A stretch of 64,000 bases of DNA from JAAZPT01 sp964544955 (lineage in GTDB: Bacteria; Bacillota; Clostridia; Christensenellales; Aristaeellaceae): NCBI GenBank assembly GCA_964544955.1, contig CAZJEB010000002.1, forward strand, positions 230,053 to 294,052, given 5' to 3'. Shown in pieces: positions 53,447-61,557 of this stretch (positions are counted from its first letter, which is position 1; every line of letters starts with the position of its first letter). The translations under genes and the position numbers were made by a program. Under the pieces are notes generated by a model. The model saw nothing but the letters and a program-made list of their open reading frames with translations, was not told where the DNA came from and did not search any database.

Positions 53447-53680
53447 AAACACCCCACCAACATTAGGACAGTGTTGCTGCGGTGCCACCTAAATTCATTA
53501 AAAATGCTCTTTGTCGTATACAATAATATACGCTTTGCTGTATCGGGCAAACCCGTTCCTTTTAAGGAATACCTCATAGGCCCATTCAATTCTATATAGC
53601 CACTTTCTTACATCAACCGAAAGTTTTCTTTGCGCTTTTTAACATTTACTATTCTAATCATTGGTAATATTTATGCAAAT
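53447..53680 (-). promoter_or_regulatory. T-box leader of iorA-iorB-paaK
   Basis: Read on the minus strand, the leader has an AGTA element near 53650, several hairpins, the conserved antiterminator block GGTGGCACCGC (near 53485) and a terminator-like GTGGGGTGTTTTT just before iorA. The operon deals with aryl-pyruvates, so an aromatic amino acid tRNA is expected. A TGG at 53582-53584, in GAATGGGCC on the presumed 3' side of stem I, is a candidate Trp specifier, but I could not fold stem I with confidence. Confidence 0.82.
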
Positions 53681-53725
53681 ATATTAACATAAAAATTAGT
53701 TCTAATCAAACAAAATAAATAAAAA

Positions 53726-53751
53726 AAGGCCCTATTTAAACAGGGCCTTAT
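53726..53751 (-). terminator. Terminator after ftsH
   Basis: AAGGCCCT and AGGGCCTT arms with loop ATTTAAAC; on the minus strand followed by a T-run. Confidence 0.85.
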
Positions 53752-53752
53752 A

Positions 53753-55579
53753 TTATTTGTTTAATATTTCCATAAACTCGTCGCCAGTAATAGTTTCCTT
53801 TTCAAGTAGGTAATTAGATAGTTCATGTAGTTTATCAATATTATCTTCAAGGGCTTTTTTAGCATTTGCGTGGGATGTTTTTATTATGTTCAACACTTCA
53901 TCATCAATAAGTTTACTTGTTTCCGATGAACATGCTAATGTACTATCCCCACCCAAGTATTGGTTGCTTGTGGTTTCCAACGCCATCATATTAAAATGTT
54001 CACTCATGCCATACCTTGTAACCATTTGCCTTGCAGTTTTTGTTGCACGCTCTATATCGTTGGATGCCCCTGTGGTAATTTCGTTAAATACAACTTCCTC
54101 GGCAGCCCTACCGCCACAAAGCACTTCTATTTTTTGTAATAGTTTTTCACGGGTTAATAGGTTGGTATCCGCTTCCTCAACTTGCATTGTATAGCCCAAT
54201 GCCCCTGATGTTCTGGGTACTATTGTTATTTTTTGTACTGGTGCGGAATTGCTTTGTTTTGCTGCTACTAATGCGTGGCCAATTTCATGGTAAGCAACAA
54301 TGCGTTTTTCTTCATCACTTAGTATTGAGTTTTTCTTTTGTTGGCCTGCTATAACGGTCTCAATTGATTCTTCAATATCCTGCGTTGTAACAGTATCTCG
54401 CTTCATTCTTACAGCACGAAGTGCAGCTTCATTTACAATATTTGCTACCTCTGCGCCTGATACGCCTGCGGTCATCCTTGCAACAAGTTTATAGTCTATG
54501 TTACCATCGGTTTTTACCTTTTTTAAGTGAACCTTTAATATGTCAATTCTACCCTGTAAGTCGGGCAGCTCCATTCTAACTTGCCTATCAAACCTACCTG
54601 GGCGAAGTAGTGCGGGGTCTAATATCTCTGGCCTATTTGTTGCAGCAAGTATAATAACCCCTTTATTGCCCTCAAAACCGTCCATTTCAGTAAGCAATTG
54701 GTTTAATGTTTGTTCCCTTTCATCGTTTGATGTTATTGCACCATCACGCTTTTTGCCTATTGTGTCAATTTCATCTATAAAAACAATACATGGGGCTTGT
54801 TTAGATGCTTGGTCAAACAATTCCCTAACTTTTGCAGCACCACGGCCCACAAACATTTCAACAAACTCGCTACCAGATATGGCAAAGAAAGGTACATTTG
54901 CTTCACCAGCAACAGCTTTTGCTATAAGGGTTTTACCAGTTCCTGGAGGGCCAACTAAAAGCACACCCTTGGGGCATTCGGCTCCAATATCCTTATATTT
55001 TTGTGGGCTTTTTAAGTAGTCTATAATTTCCATTAATGATTCCTTTGCTTCCTCTTGGCCAGCAACGTCATCAAAAGTCTTTTTACCCTCCTCAGGCTTA
55101 TATACGCGGGCAACTTTTTGCCCACCAATGTTTAGGCCTGCACCGCCCATTTTGTTTTGTAAGCTTTTGGATAAAAACCTGCCCATAACCATAAATATAC
55201 CTATTGGTAATATGTAACTCATAAAAAAGCTAAGTAGCATATTAGGGCGTTCAGGTATAGCTTTGCCGAAGGGTATATTTTTTTCGTGTAGGTTTTGTAT
55301 TAAAGTGGGGTCGTCAACTATACCAGTTTTGTAAAACAAGTTGCGCTCGCCATCCTTAACCACATAGGATATTTGTGCATCTTCTATTTCAACAGCTGTA
55401 ACTTTACCTTCGTCTAAATTTTTTAAAAAGTCGCTGTATGATGCTGTAATTTGCCTTTGGTAAACAGTCATGGGCAATATTACCCAGTTTAGTACAAGTA
55501 TAACAATTAATACAATAGCATAATATGTTAATAACTTTTTGTTTAGTTCTTTTTTGTTGTTGTTAGGTTCTGAACTCAT
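53753..55579 (-). CDS. ftsH: ATP-dependent zinc metalloprotease FtsH
   Basis: 608 residues from ATG 55579 (GGAGG 6 nt upstream; the ATG nine codons earlier has no such site). Two N-terminal membrane helices flank a small outer domain. The AAA domain has Walker A GPPGTGKT, Walker B FIDEIDTIG and the SRH ATNRPEILDPALLRPGRFD, and the peptidase has HEIGH. It removes misfolded membrane proteins and some regulators. Unusually, it is transcribed away from a TetR gene over a large operator, so it may be a specialised second copy and not the only FtsH. Confidence 0.95.
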   Translation of the reverse strand: MSSEPNNNKKELNKKLLTYYAIVLIVILVLNWVILPMTVYQRQITASYSDFLKNLDEGKVTAVEIEDAQISYVVKDGERNLFYKTGIVDDPTLIQNLHEKNIPFGKAIPERPNMLLSFFMSYILPIGIFMVMGRFLSKSLQNKMGGAGLNIGGQKVARVYKPEEGKKTFDDVAGQEEAKESLMEIIDYLKSPQKYKDIGAECPKGVLLVGPPGTGKTLIAKAVAGEANVPFFAISGSEFVEMFVGRGAAKVRELFDQASKQAPCIVFIDEIDTIGKKRDGAITSNDEREQTLNQLLTEMDGFEGNKGVIILAATNRPEILDPALLRPGRFDRQVRMELPDLQGRIDILKVHLKKVKTDGNIDYKLVARMTAGVSGAEVANIVNEAALRAVRMKRDTVTTQDIEESIETVIAGQQKKNSILSDEEKRIVAYHEIGHALVAAKQSNSAPVQKITIVPRTSGALGYTMQVEEADTNLLTREKLLQKIEVLCGGRAAEEVVFNEITTGASNDIERATKTARQMVTRYGMSEHFNMMALETTSNQYLGGDSTLACSSETSKLIDDEVLNIIKTSHANAKKALEDNIDKLHELSNYLLEKETITGDEFMEILNK

Positions 55580-55599
55580 AAAATCCTCCAAATTAATTA

Positions 55600-55627
55600 T
55601 TGACACGACACCGTGTTGTGATATAAT
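55600..55627 (+). promoter_or_regulatory. Promoter of the TetR gene
   Basis: TTGACA (55600-55605), 16-nt spacer, TATAAT (55622-55627). Both ends lie within or next to the operator arms. A TATAAT also reads on the minus strand (55626-55631) towards ftsH. Confidence 0.8.
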
Positions 55628-55646
55628 TATAACAACACGGTGTCGT
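55605..55646. promoter_or_regulatory. TetR-type operator between ftsH and tetR
   Basis: ACGACACCGTGTTGT (55605-55619) and its exact complement ACAACACGGTGTCGT (55632-55646), 12 nt apart. Each arm also holds its own inner palindrome ACACCGTGT / ACACGGTGT, so two dimers could bind. It covers the spacers of both divergent promoters. Confidence 0.88.
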
Positions 55647-55696
55647 ATTTAAAACAACATTTTTAAAAATAGTGTAATATTTTTTGGAGGAATACT

Positions 55697-56284
55697 ATGA
55701 GCATTATTAATGAATCAAGCGTTAAAAACCAAACTAAGCACAACTTTATGCAAGCTTTTTTAGATTTATACCTATCAAGTAATAGTGAAAAAATATCCGT
55801 TAAAAGCATAACTGAAAAGGCGGGTTATAACAGGGGAACTTTTTATAACTATTTTAATGATGTTGACGATTTAAAGGCTGCAATAGAAAACGAGCTTATA
55901 CCTGGGGAAGAAGATTTTGAGCTTATACGCAACTTAATAAAGGATGACCCTAAAAAATCACTAGATCATATGTTTACTTTGCTTAAAACAAAAAGCGATG
56001 TTTTGCTTTATATGATAAACAAGGAAGGCAGCATGGAGTTTTATAGTAAAATGCTTAAATTAATAAAGCCAGAACTTAAAAAAACAATTAGCCCTGATAA
56101 AAGCCTAAGTGAATTAGAAATTGATTTTATTTTAGAAATTTATATAGTGGTTTTGCTTGCATCCCTTAAATATGTAAATTTAGAAGTTAAAAATGAAATT
56201 GAAAAACTAAAGGAACCCGTTAAAAACATTCTTGAAAACGGTATTTTAAGGTATTTGTATACAAACGGTAGTGCGGAGCTCTAA
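55697..56284 (+). CDS. TetR-family regulator
   Basis: 195 residues. The N-terminal helix-turn-helix has ISVKSITEKAGYNRGTFYNYFNDVDDL, the standard TetR pattern; the rest is a helical ligand domain with no recognised subclass. It should bind the operator just upstream and control itself and ftsH. ATG 55697 follows TTTGGAGG. It is the last gene before the integrated element; the end of the gene seems intact. Confidence 0.92.
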   Translation: MSIINESSVKNQTKHNFMQAFLDLYLSSNSEKISVKSITEKAGYNRGTFYNYFNDVDDLKAAIENELIPGEEDFELIRNLIKDDPKKSLDHMFTLLKTKSDVLLYMINKEGSMEFYSKMLKLIKPELKKTISPDKSLSELEIDFILEIYIVVLLASLKYVNLEVKNEIEKLKEPVKNILENGILRYLYTNGSAEL

Positions 56285-56432
56285 TATCGTAGCATAACGT
56301 TAGGAAAGTGCCGTGTTTTGGGGGATTGTGGGATTGCAAACTGTAGGTCGTGGTGTTTTGTATCGTAGCGTTTTGCCAATTTAAACACCAAATAAACACC
56401 AAGATTTTCTAAAAACTGTAACTTCGTGTAGT

Positions 56433-57791
56433 TCATTTTACAGTCGATAAGGCCTCACTAATGGCAGATGACGCTTGCGTCATGGTTTCTTCAAAAATAT
56501 GGGCATAGACTTTTTCTGTCGTCCTTGTATCACAGTGGCCTAAATGCTCCGATATGACTTTGACCGGAACTCCCATGTTGATCAGGAGAGAGGCATTGGC
56601 ATGGCGCAAATCATGAATGGATACATCCGGGAAATGATGTTTTCGAATCAGTTCTTTGAATTTTGAATTGACATAAGTCTGATTCATGTATTCCCCGTAT
56701 TCACCTGTAAATACCGCTCCTCTGTTGAGCCAGCGATTTCCTGCATCTTTTTTCCTTTGTTCCTGCCAAGCCTTTTGCTCTTTCAAAAGCTCGACAACTT
56801 GGGGCGGCAGGGCAATGAGTCTGGCGCTGCTCTTGGTCTTTGGCGAGGATAATCTGTACTCGCCATGCAAGCGATAAAGATTGTATTTGACTTGCAATGT
56901 AGCATTCTCCAAATTTACCTCCTGCCAGTGAAGTCCCGTAATTTCGCCGATTCTCATTCCTGTATAAAGCAGCATGGTAATCACACGGGTGAGCTGAGGG
57001 TTTGACATGTCATGCACCAGTGTCAGTAGCCTCCGGCACTGCTCGGCATCGAGAAAGGCTTTGTCCTTATTCGGTCCTCTAGGTGTTGTCGCATGTGTAA
57101 CCGGATTTTTAAGCAACAGTTCCTTCTTGACGGCGGTTGAAAAAATCGGAGATAAGGCGGAGCGTACTCGCTTAATGGATCCTGCGGATAACCCGCCTCC
57201 GCTTTCTACCTGAGTAAATATCTCCCTGAGCTTCCTTCCCAGAGCCTTGGCCACTCGCATCGCTACATTTTTGCTGACCGCTTTGCCATCAAGCATGTCT
57301 CTCAGGGTGCTCATGTTTACGCCCGTCTTTCTTGAAAAGGGCCTTCTTGTTCCAAGCGGGATGAGTGAAGTGTCCTTCATCGCATACCCTTGATACCTTC
57401 TGCCATTCTTGAACAGTTCATTAAACAGGGCATCAATCTTGGCCGTGTTGATGTCCTTTAACTTCACGTGACCGATATAGGGCATCACGTAGGTGTTGAT
57501 CATATAGCGGTTAGTCTCAAAGGTTTTCGGTTTGAGCTTGTGGATAGCAATTTCCTCGTAATACCAGGTGGCCAGATCAACAAAGCGGATGTTTTCGTCC
57601 AAGTTCACCATACCTCGGCAGCGCTTTTCAAAATCATAGGCAAAAGCAGTCGCCAGTTTTTCCGCCTTCCCCTCCGTGACGTCCGGGGGCGGCGTAAATG
57701 TTGTGGTCTTACGAATCTGCTTGCCCTCAAGGTCATAGCCGAGTGAAACCATAATGCGATATGTATTGCCTCGTTTTCGGATACTGGGCAT
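56433..57791 (-). CDS. Tyrosine integrase with an XRE-like insertion
   Basis: 452 residues from ATG 57791 (AAAGGTGG upstream). An AP2-like N-terminal domain (SIRKRGNTYRIMVSLGYD) is followed by a SAM-like core-binding domain. This is split by about 70 residues (131-200) that look like an XRE helix-turn-helix (SRKTGVNMSTLRDMLDGKAVSKN, then VAKALGRKLREIF). The catalytic domain has the R-K-H-R-H-Y set: Arg in LLYTGMRIGE, Lys in SPKTKSS, HDLRHA, LGHCDTRTT and Tyr in KVYAHI. It integrates and excises the element. The insertion may sense or bind DNA. It sits next to the presumed attachment end, as usual. Confidence 0.93.
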   Translation of the reverse strand: MPSIRKRGNTYRIMVSLGYDLEGKQIRKTTTFTPPPDVTEGKAEKLATAFAYDFEKRCRGMVNLDENIRFVDLATWYYEEIAIHKLKPKTFETNRYMINTYVMPYIGHVKLKDINTAKIDALFNELFKNGRRYQGYAMKDTSLIPLGTRRPFSRKTGVNMSTLRDMLDGKAVSKNVAMRVAKALGRKLREIFTQVESGGGLSAGSIKRVRSALSPIFSTAVKKELLLKNPVTHATTPRGPNKDKAFLDAEQCRRLLTLVHDMSNPQLTRVITMLLYTGMRIGEITGLHWQEVNLENATLQVKYNLYRLHGEYRLSSPKTKSSARLIALPPQVVELLKEQKAWQEQRKKDAGNRWLNRGAVFTGEYGEYMNQTYVNSKFKELIRKHHFPDVSIHDLRHANASLLINMGVPVKVISEHLGHCDTRTTEKVYAHIFEETMTQASSAISEALSTVK

Positions 57792-57816
57792 CACAATCCA
57801 CCTTTCTGAAAACGTC

Positions 57817-58266
57817 TTATTTGTGAACGGACTGAATGTTGACGGCGCAAACAAAACTGCTCGGATCGGCCAAGGTATCTTGCTCCTTGCAGCGGTTCAT
57901 TTCCTCTTGAAAGAGTGCCAGCAAGGCCTTCCTTGCGTAGTGATCCATGCGAGCAAAACCTAAGCAGACATCCTGTAAGGTGCGATTCAGATAGTCGGCA
58001 TCTTCCTCATGTTCTTGCGCAAGCCAATCTGCCGCTACCACATCCGTTGGAGTTGGGACAGGCGCAGCATCATCGGAACTTCCTGCCAGATAACCCAAAT
58101 TCACCTGAAACACCTCACACATGTCATTCATCATTTCAAAACTCGGTCTGCGGTTACCGGTCTCCCAAGCGGAGACCGTTCCTTTTACGACACCGAGTTT
58201 ATCCGCTAAATCCGCCTGCGTAAGATTCAGCTTTCTTCTCTGCTCTTTGATTCTCTTTCCAATCAT
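57817..58266 (-). CDS. CI/XRE-type repressor
   Basis: 149 residues from ATG 58266 with GAGGTG 6 nt upstream. The N-terminal HTH (IGKRIKEQRRKLNLTQADLADKLGVVKGTVSAWETGNRRPSFEM) is classic Cro/CI. The C-terminal part is acidic with a Cys-containing helix and no peptidase signature. It is transcribed divergently from the excisionase-primase genes and should hold them off through repeats in the spacer. Confidence 0.9.
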   Translation of the reverse strand: MIGKRIKEQRRKLNLTQADLADKLGVVKGTVSAWETGNRRPSFEMMNDMCEVFQVNLGYLAGSSDDAAPVPTPTDVVAADWLAQEHEEDADYLNRTLQDVCLGFARMDHYARKALLALFQEEMNRCKEQDTLADPSSFVCAVNIQSVHK

Positions 58267-58355
58267 TGATAGCACCTCGTTTCCAAGTATCTCGTTTCGT
58301 AGTCTTTTGTTTGACTTCGTCTTGATATTAGCACAGTTTGTTTAATAAAGCAAGA

Positions 58356-58459
58356 CTAAATGTTGCACATTTTTAGAATTTGAACGACAGTAAGTTTAAC
58401 AAAGGCCTTGTAAAGTCTATCTATATGTTGTATAATAACGTCAAAGATGCAACATTTAG
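58356..58459. promoter_or_regulatory. Early control region of the element
   Basis: CTAAATGTTGCA (58356-58367) and its exact inverse TGCAACATTTAG (58448-58459) bracket the spacer. GTCTATCTA and TAGATAGAC form a second inverted pair inside. Between them is TTGTAA (58408-58413), a 17-nt spacer and TATAAT (58431-58436), the likely promoter of the excisionase-primase operon. This is the expected layout for a CI-type switch. Confidence 0.75.
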
Positions 58460-58488
58460 ATAGACTATCGTGTTGGAAAGGAAAGAAG

Positions 58489-58704
58489 ATGGCGGATTAT
58501 AAACAACCTCAGATGATGACGGTCAGGGAGATTGCCCGCACCGGCTTGCTTTCAGAACATGCCTTACGGCGTTTGCTCAAGGCGGGAAAACTCCCTGCCA
58601 TATACATCGGCAGCAAGGCACTCATCAATTATGACAAGCTGTGTGCCGAGCTGAACGGCTTGGAAGCGGATATTGTACCTGAAATGCAAGACGAGCCGTT
58701 CTAG
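58489..58704 (+). CDS. Excisionase-like / AlpA-type DNA-binding protein
   Basis: 71 residues from ATG 58489 (GGAAAGAAG upstream). The MTVREIARTGLLSEHALRRLLKAGKLPAIYIGSKALINYDKL core is the winged-helix pattern of excisionase and MerR-like helpers. It likely acts in excision together with the integrase or as an activator of the early operon. Primase follows 11 nt downstream. Confidence 0.85.
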   Translation: MADYKQPQMMTVREIARTGLLSEHALRRLLKAGKLPAIYIGSKALINYDKLCAELNGLEADIVPEMQDEPF

Positions 58705-58715
58705 GAGACAGTTTC

Positions 58716-61049
58716 ATGAGGGAGAACAAGAAAGTTTCATTTGAACTTGTGCCTACATCGCTCAAGAAAAGCGGTTTGTTCTGTTTGTGGAAATATGAAC
58801 CGGATAAAAACGGACGAATTACAAAAGTTCCGTATAGCATTCGGGGGCATAGAGCAAATCCGGCAAGAAAGGCCGACTACGCTGATTGGCAGTTGGCATT
58901 GGAGCATCTGGCCGATTATGACGGCATAGGTGTGGGTGTGTTTGACCGTCTGTCGATGATCGATATTGACCGCTGTGTCTTTCAGGACGGGTCACTCTCG
59001 GAAATAGCAGAAGATATTGTGAGCTTGATGGACAGTTATACCGAAATCAGTCCGTCCGGTACGGGGCTGCGCATTATTTTTTGTGCTGATGCCGAGGATT
59101 ATGATCGAGACCGCTTTTATATCAACAACCAATCCAAAGGACTGGAAGTCTATGTGGCGGATGTCACAAAGAAATATTGTACGGTAACCGGCAACCGCAT
59201 CTACGGCCATGAGATTGAAGAGCGCAGCCGGCAGCTGTTAACGGTTTTAGAAAAGTATATGGAGCGGCCGGCACGGAGAAATAAGAAAGCGGAGATTTCC
59301 GTTCCGGGCTCTTATCTATCGGATGAGAGCGTGATTGCCAAGGCCAAGTCCGCTGAGAACGGAGCAAGCTTTACAGCCCTTTGGAACGGAGAAATTCCGG
59401 AAGGTAAATCACACAGTGAAGCCGATATGGCTCTTGCTTGCCGGCTGGTCTTTTGGTGCGGAGGAGATTTGGAACAGGTCGATCGCCTGATGCGCAAATC
59501 CGGTCTTTATCGTCCGAAATGGGATAGGGCTCAGAGCGGTTCTACCTATGGCCTATTAACGATGGAAAAGGCACTTTCTCTGACCGGAGAATTTTATCAG
59601 CCGTATAAGCCCTCCTCTGCGACAGATGATTTTGATACCGTCTTACCGAAGTTGCAGGAACTTAGGCCGGAAGACAATCCGCGCTATACCTGGAATGACA
59701 GCGGCTCAGGCCGCTTGTTTGCAGATGTGTTTAAAGATATTGCCCGTTATGTACCGGAACGCAAGAAGTGGTACGTCTATGACGGCAAACGCTGGTTTGC
59801 CGATATGGAAAGCCTGAAAACGATGGAATTGGCAAAGGGCTTGGGCGACAGCCTGATTCGCTACTGCCTGACCATCAAGGATGAACGCAAGCGTAAAGAC
59901 TATCTGGACTATGCCGGGAAATGGCAAGTGCGCAATCGGCGTATTACCTACATCCGAGATGCCGAGAGTGTGTACCCCTTATCCATGAAAGAGTTTGATC
60001 AGAATATCTATTACTTCAATTGTCAAAATGTCACGCTGGATTTAAGAACGGGACAGGCGCATGAGCATTGCCCGGAAGATTTAATCAGCAAGATATCCAG
60101 GGCTCATTATGAGCCTGAAACAAGCTATGAGCGGTTCACTCAGTTCATTGACGAGATTATGAGCCGGGATGATGAAAAAGCGAAATATCTAAAAAAGATA
60201 TACGGCTATGGCTTATCCGGAGATACCGGCCTTGAAATCGGTTTTGTGGAGTATGGCTCTACGACCAGGAACGGAAAAGGCACGTTAAATGAGAGCGTCC
60301 TGCACATGATGGGTGACTATGGCGTTGCGATGCGACCGGAATCTCTGGCGGCTAAGCAAGTCAGCAGCAGTCAGGCGCCGAGTGAAGATATTGCCAGACT
60401 GGACGGGGCGCGTTTTGTCACGATTTCCGAACCGAAACGAGGGCTGGTTTTTAATGAAGCCCTGCTCAAAAGCATGTTGGGCAACGATACGTTAAATGCC
60501 CGGTTTTTGCATGAGAACAGCTTTGATTTCAAACCGCAGTGCAAACTCTACATGAATACCAACTATCTGCCCGTAATTACCGATATGACCATTTTTCGGA
60601 GCGGTCGTCTGCACGTGATACCGTTTGATCGCCATTTTGAAGAGCATGAACAGGACAAGAGCCTTAAAAGGAAGTTTCGCTCGGAGGAAGCCATGAGTGC
60701 CATTTTGAATTGGATGCTGGACGGTTACCGGCTTTTACAAAAGGAAGGTTTACAGCCGCCGGATTCCGTCCGGGAAGCAACAGAAGGGTATGCCAGAGAA
60801 AGCAATAAAATCGGCCTTTTTGCGGAGGAGCATTTGGAAGAAGACGGCAGCGGCGAAGTTCGCACTTCTGCGGTTTATGACAGCTATCGCAGTTGGTGTG
60901 CCGAAAACGGTCACTATACCGAAAACAAACGTAATTTCAATCAGGCGCTTCGTACAATCGGGATATTGGAGAGAAAACGTCCTAAAGACGGCGGCGAAAA
61001 GACTACTTTGCTCATCGGTTATCGGCTGCGCGAGGAGGCGTTTTTATGA
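58716..61049 (+). CDS. Phage/plasmid primase-helicase (P4/D5 type)
   Basis: 777 residues. The N-terminal primase-polymerase-like domain has IDIDRCV and SPSGTGLRIIF. A central linker domain is followed by a D5/SF3 helicase with Walker A GSTTRNGKGT, Walker B-like ARFVTISEP and the LLKSMLGNDTLNARFLHE sensor region. The C-terminal segment with a winged-helix look (WCAENGHYTENKRNFNQALRTIGI) is typical of these enzymes. It would let the element replicate on its own. The stop TGA overlaps the next possible ATG. Confidence 0.93.
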   Translation: MRENKKVSFELVPTSLKKSGLFCLWKYEPDKNGRITKVPYSIRGHRANPARKADYADWQLALEHLADYDGIGVGVFDRLSMIDIDRCVFQDGSLSEIAEDIVSLMDSYTEISPSGTGLRIIFCADAEDYDRDRFYINNQSKGLEVYVADVTKKYCTVTGNRIYGHEIEERSRQLLTVLEKYMERPARRNKKAEISVPGSYLSDESVIAKAKSAENGASFTALWNGEIPEGKSHSEADMALACRLVFWCGGDLEQVDRLMRKSGLYRPKWDRAQSGSTYGLLTMEKALSLTGEFYQPYKPSSATDDFDTVLPKLQELRPEDNPRYTWNDSGSGRLFADVFKDIARYVPERKKWYVYDGKRWFADMESLKTMELAKGLGDSLIRYCLTIKDERKRKDYLDYAGKWQVRNRRITYIRDAESVYPLSMKEFDQNIYYFNCQNVTLDLRTGQAHEHCPEDLISKISRAHYEPETSYERFTQFIDEIMSRDDEKAKYLKKIYGYGLSGDTGLEIGFVEYGSTTRNGKGTLNESVLHMMGDYGVAMRPESLAAKQVSSSQAPSEDIARLDGARFVTISEPKRGLVFNEALLKSMLGNDTLNARFLHENSFDFKPQCKLYMNTNYLPVITDMTIFRSGRLHVIPFDRHFEEHEQDKSLKRKFRSEEAMSAILNWMLDGYRLLQKEGLQPPDSVREATEGYARESNKIGLFAEEHLEEDGSGEVRTSAVYDSYRSWCAENGHYTENKRNFNQALRTIGILERKRPKDGGEKTTLLIGYRLREEAFL

Positions 61050-61156
61050 GCACACATGAAAGGAAGGGGCAAGTGCTGATGGGGATGGCGTGTCTCGTTC
61101 TCCCTCGTTTATATCCCTTTTGTACCTGCCTCACCCTGTCATGTGTGCGGAAATGA
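61046..61156 (+). CDS. Possible 36-residue peptide overlapping the primase stop
   Basis: ATG 61046 sits in an ATGA overlap behind GAGGAGG, so it could be translated. The peptide is Cys-rich and basic but shows no family signal. It lies in a structured region (see the inverted block at 61159-61255) and may be chance. Confidence 0.25.
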   Translation: MSTHERKGQVLMGMACLVLPRLYPFCTCLTLSCVRK

Positions 61157-61158
61157 TG

Positions 61159-61255
61159 CCCCGGGGGCGGGTCAATGATCCGGCGAGAAAAGACCTTGCA
61201 ACAGGCCGGCAGCTTCGCACATAAAGACAGCGAAAACAAAGGGGGAATAGCCCCC
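61159..61255 (-). repeat. Structured inverted block, copy 1
   Basis: Read on the minus strand: a hairpin GGGGG-CTATT-CCCCC (61241-61255), about 20 nt, then a 24-nt conserved segment (61198-61221) beginning TGTGCGAAGCTGCC, then a GC-rich CCGCCCCCGGGGC near 61158-61170. Copy 2 lies in the opposite orientation at 62542-62639 with the same order of parts. Confidence 0.78.
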
Positions 61256-61273
61256 TAGAGAGGAGGAAAGGCG

Positions 61274-61540
61274 ATGAAACATTACAGAGTGTATGGAATC
61301 TTGCACAACAAAGGAGAGATGCCGCCCGGGGTCAATCCGGATGATTTCAGCAGGCCGGGCTATAAGGCCTTGTCTGTATGGAGTAGTAAGCGGAATGACC
61401 CCTTGGCGATTATCTACCAAAGGACGAAGCCGCCCTATGGCTATCGGGTGGTACATGGACTGAGCACTCTGTTCTTCCGGTCCATTTTGGAAGCAGAACA
61501 GTATTGCAGAACACACGGCTTTACCAAACAACAAGGATGA
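61274..61540 (+). CDS. Hypothetical protein, 88 residues
   Basis: A small basic protein with YRVYGILHNKGEMPPGV and YQRTKPPYGYRVVHG; no family recognised. GAGGAGGAAAG directly precedes ATG 61274, and the capsid gene starts 17 nt after its stop, so both are in one unit. Position suggests a helper or scaffold for the capsid protein, but this is only context. Confidence 0.75.
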   Translation: MKHYRVYGILHNKGEMPPGVNPDDFSRPGYKALSVWSSKRNDPLAIIYQRTKPPYGYRVVHGLSTLFFRSILEAEQYCRTHGFTKQQG

Positions 61541-61557
61541 ATGGAGGTTATCCAACT

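Noticed and set aside
54300..55019. Plus-strand open frames across ftsH
   Set aside because: They are shadows of the ftsH coding strand, with Ser-rich composition typical of antisense frames.
57915..58345. Plus-strand frames across the CI-type repressor
   Set aside because: Pro/Leu-rich shadows of the repressor gene with no ribosome sites or family features.
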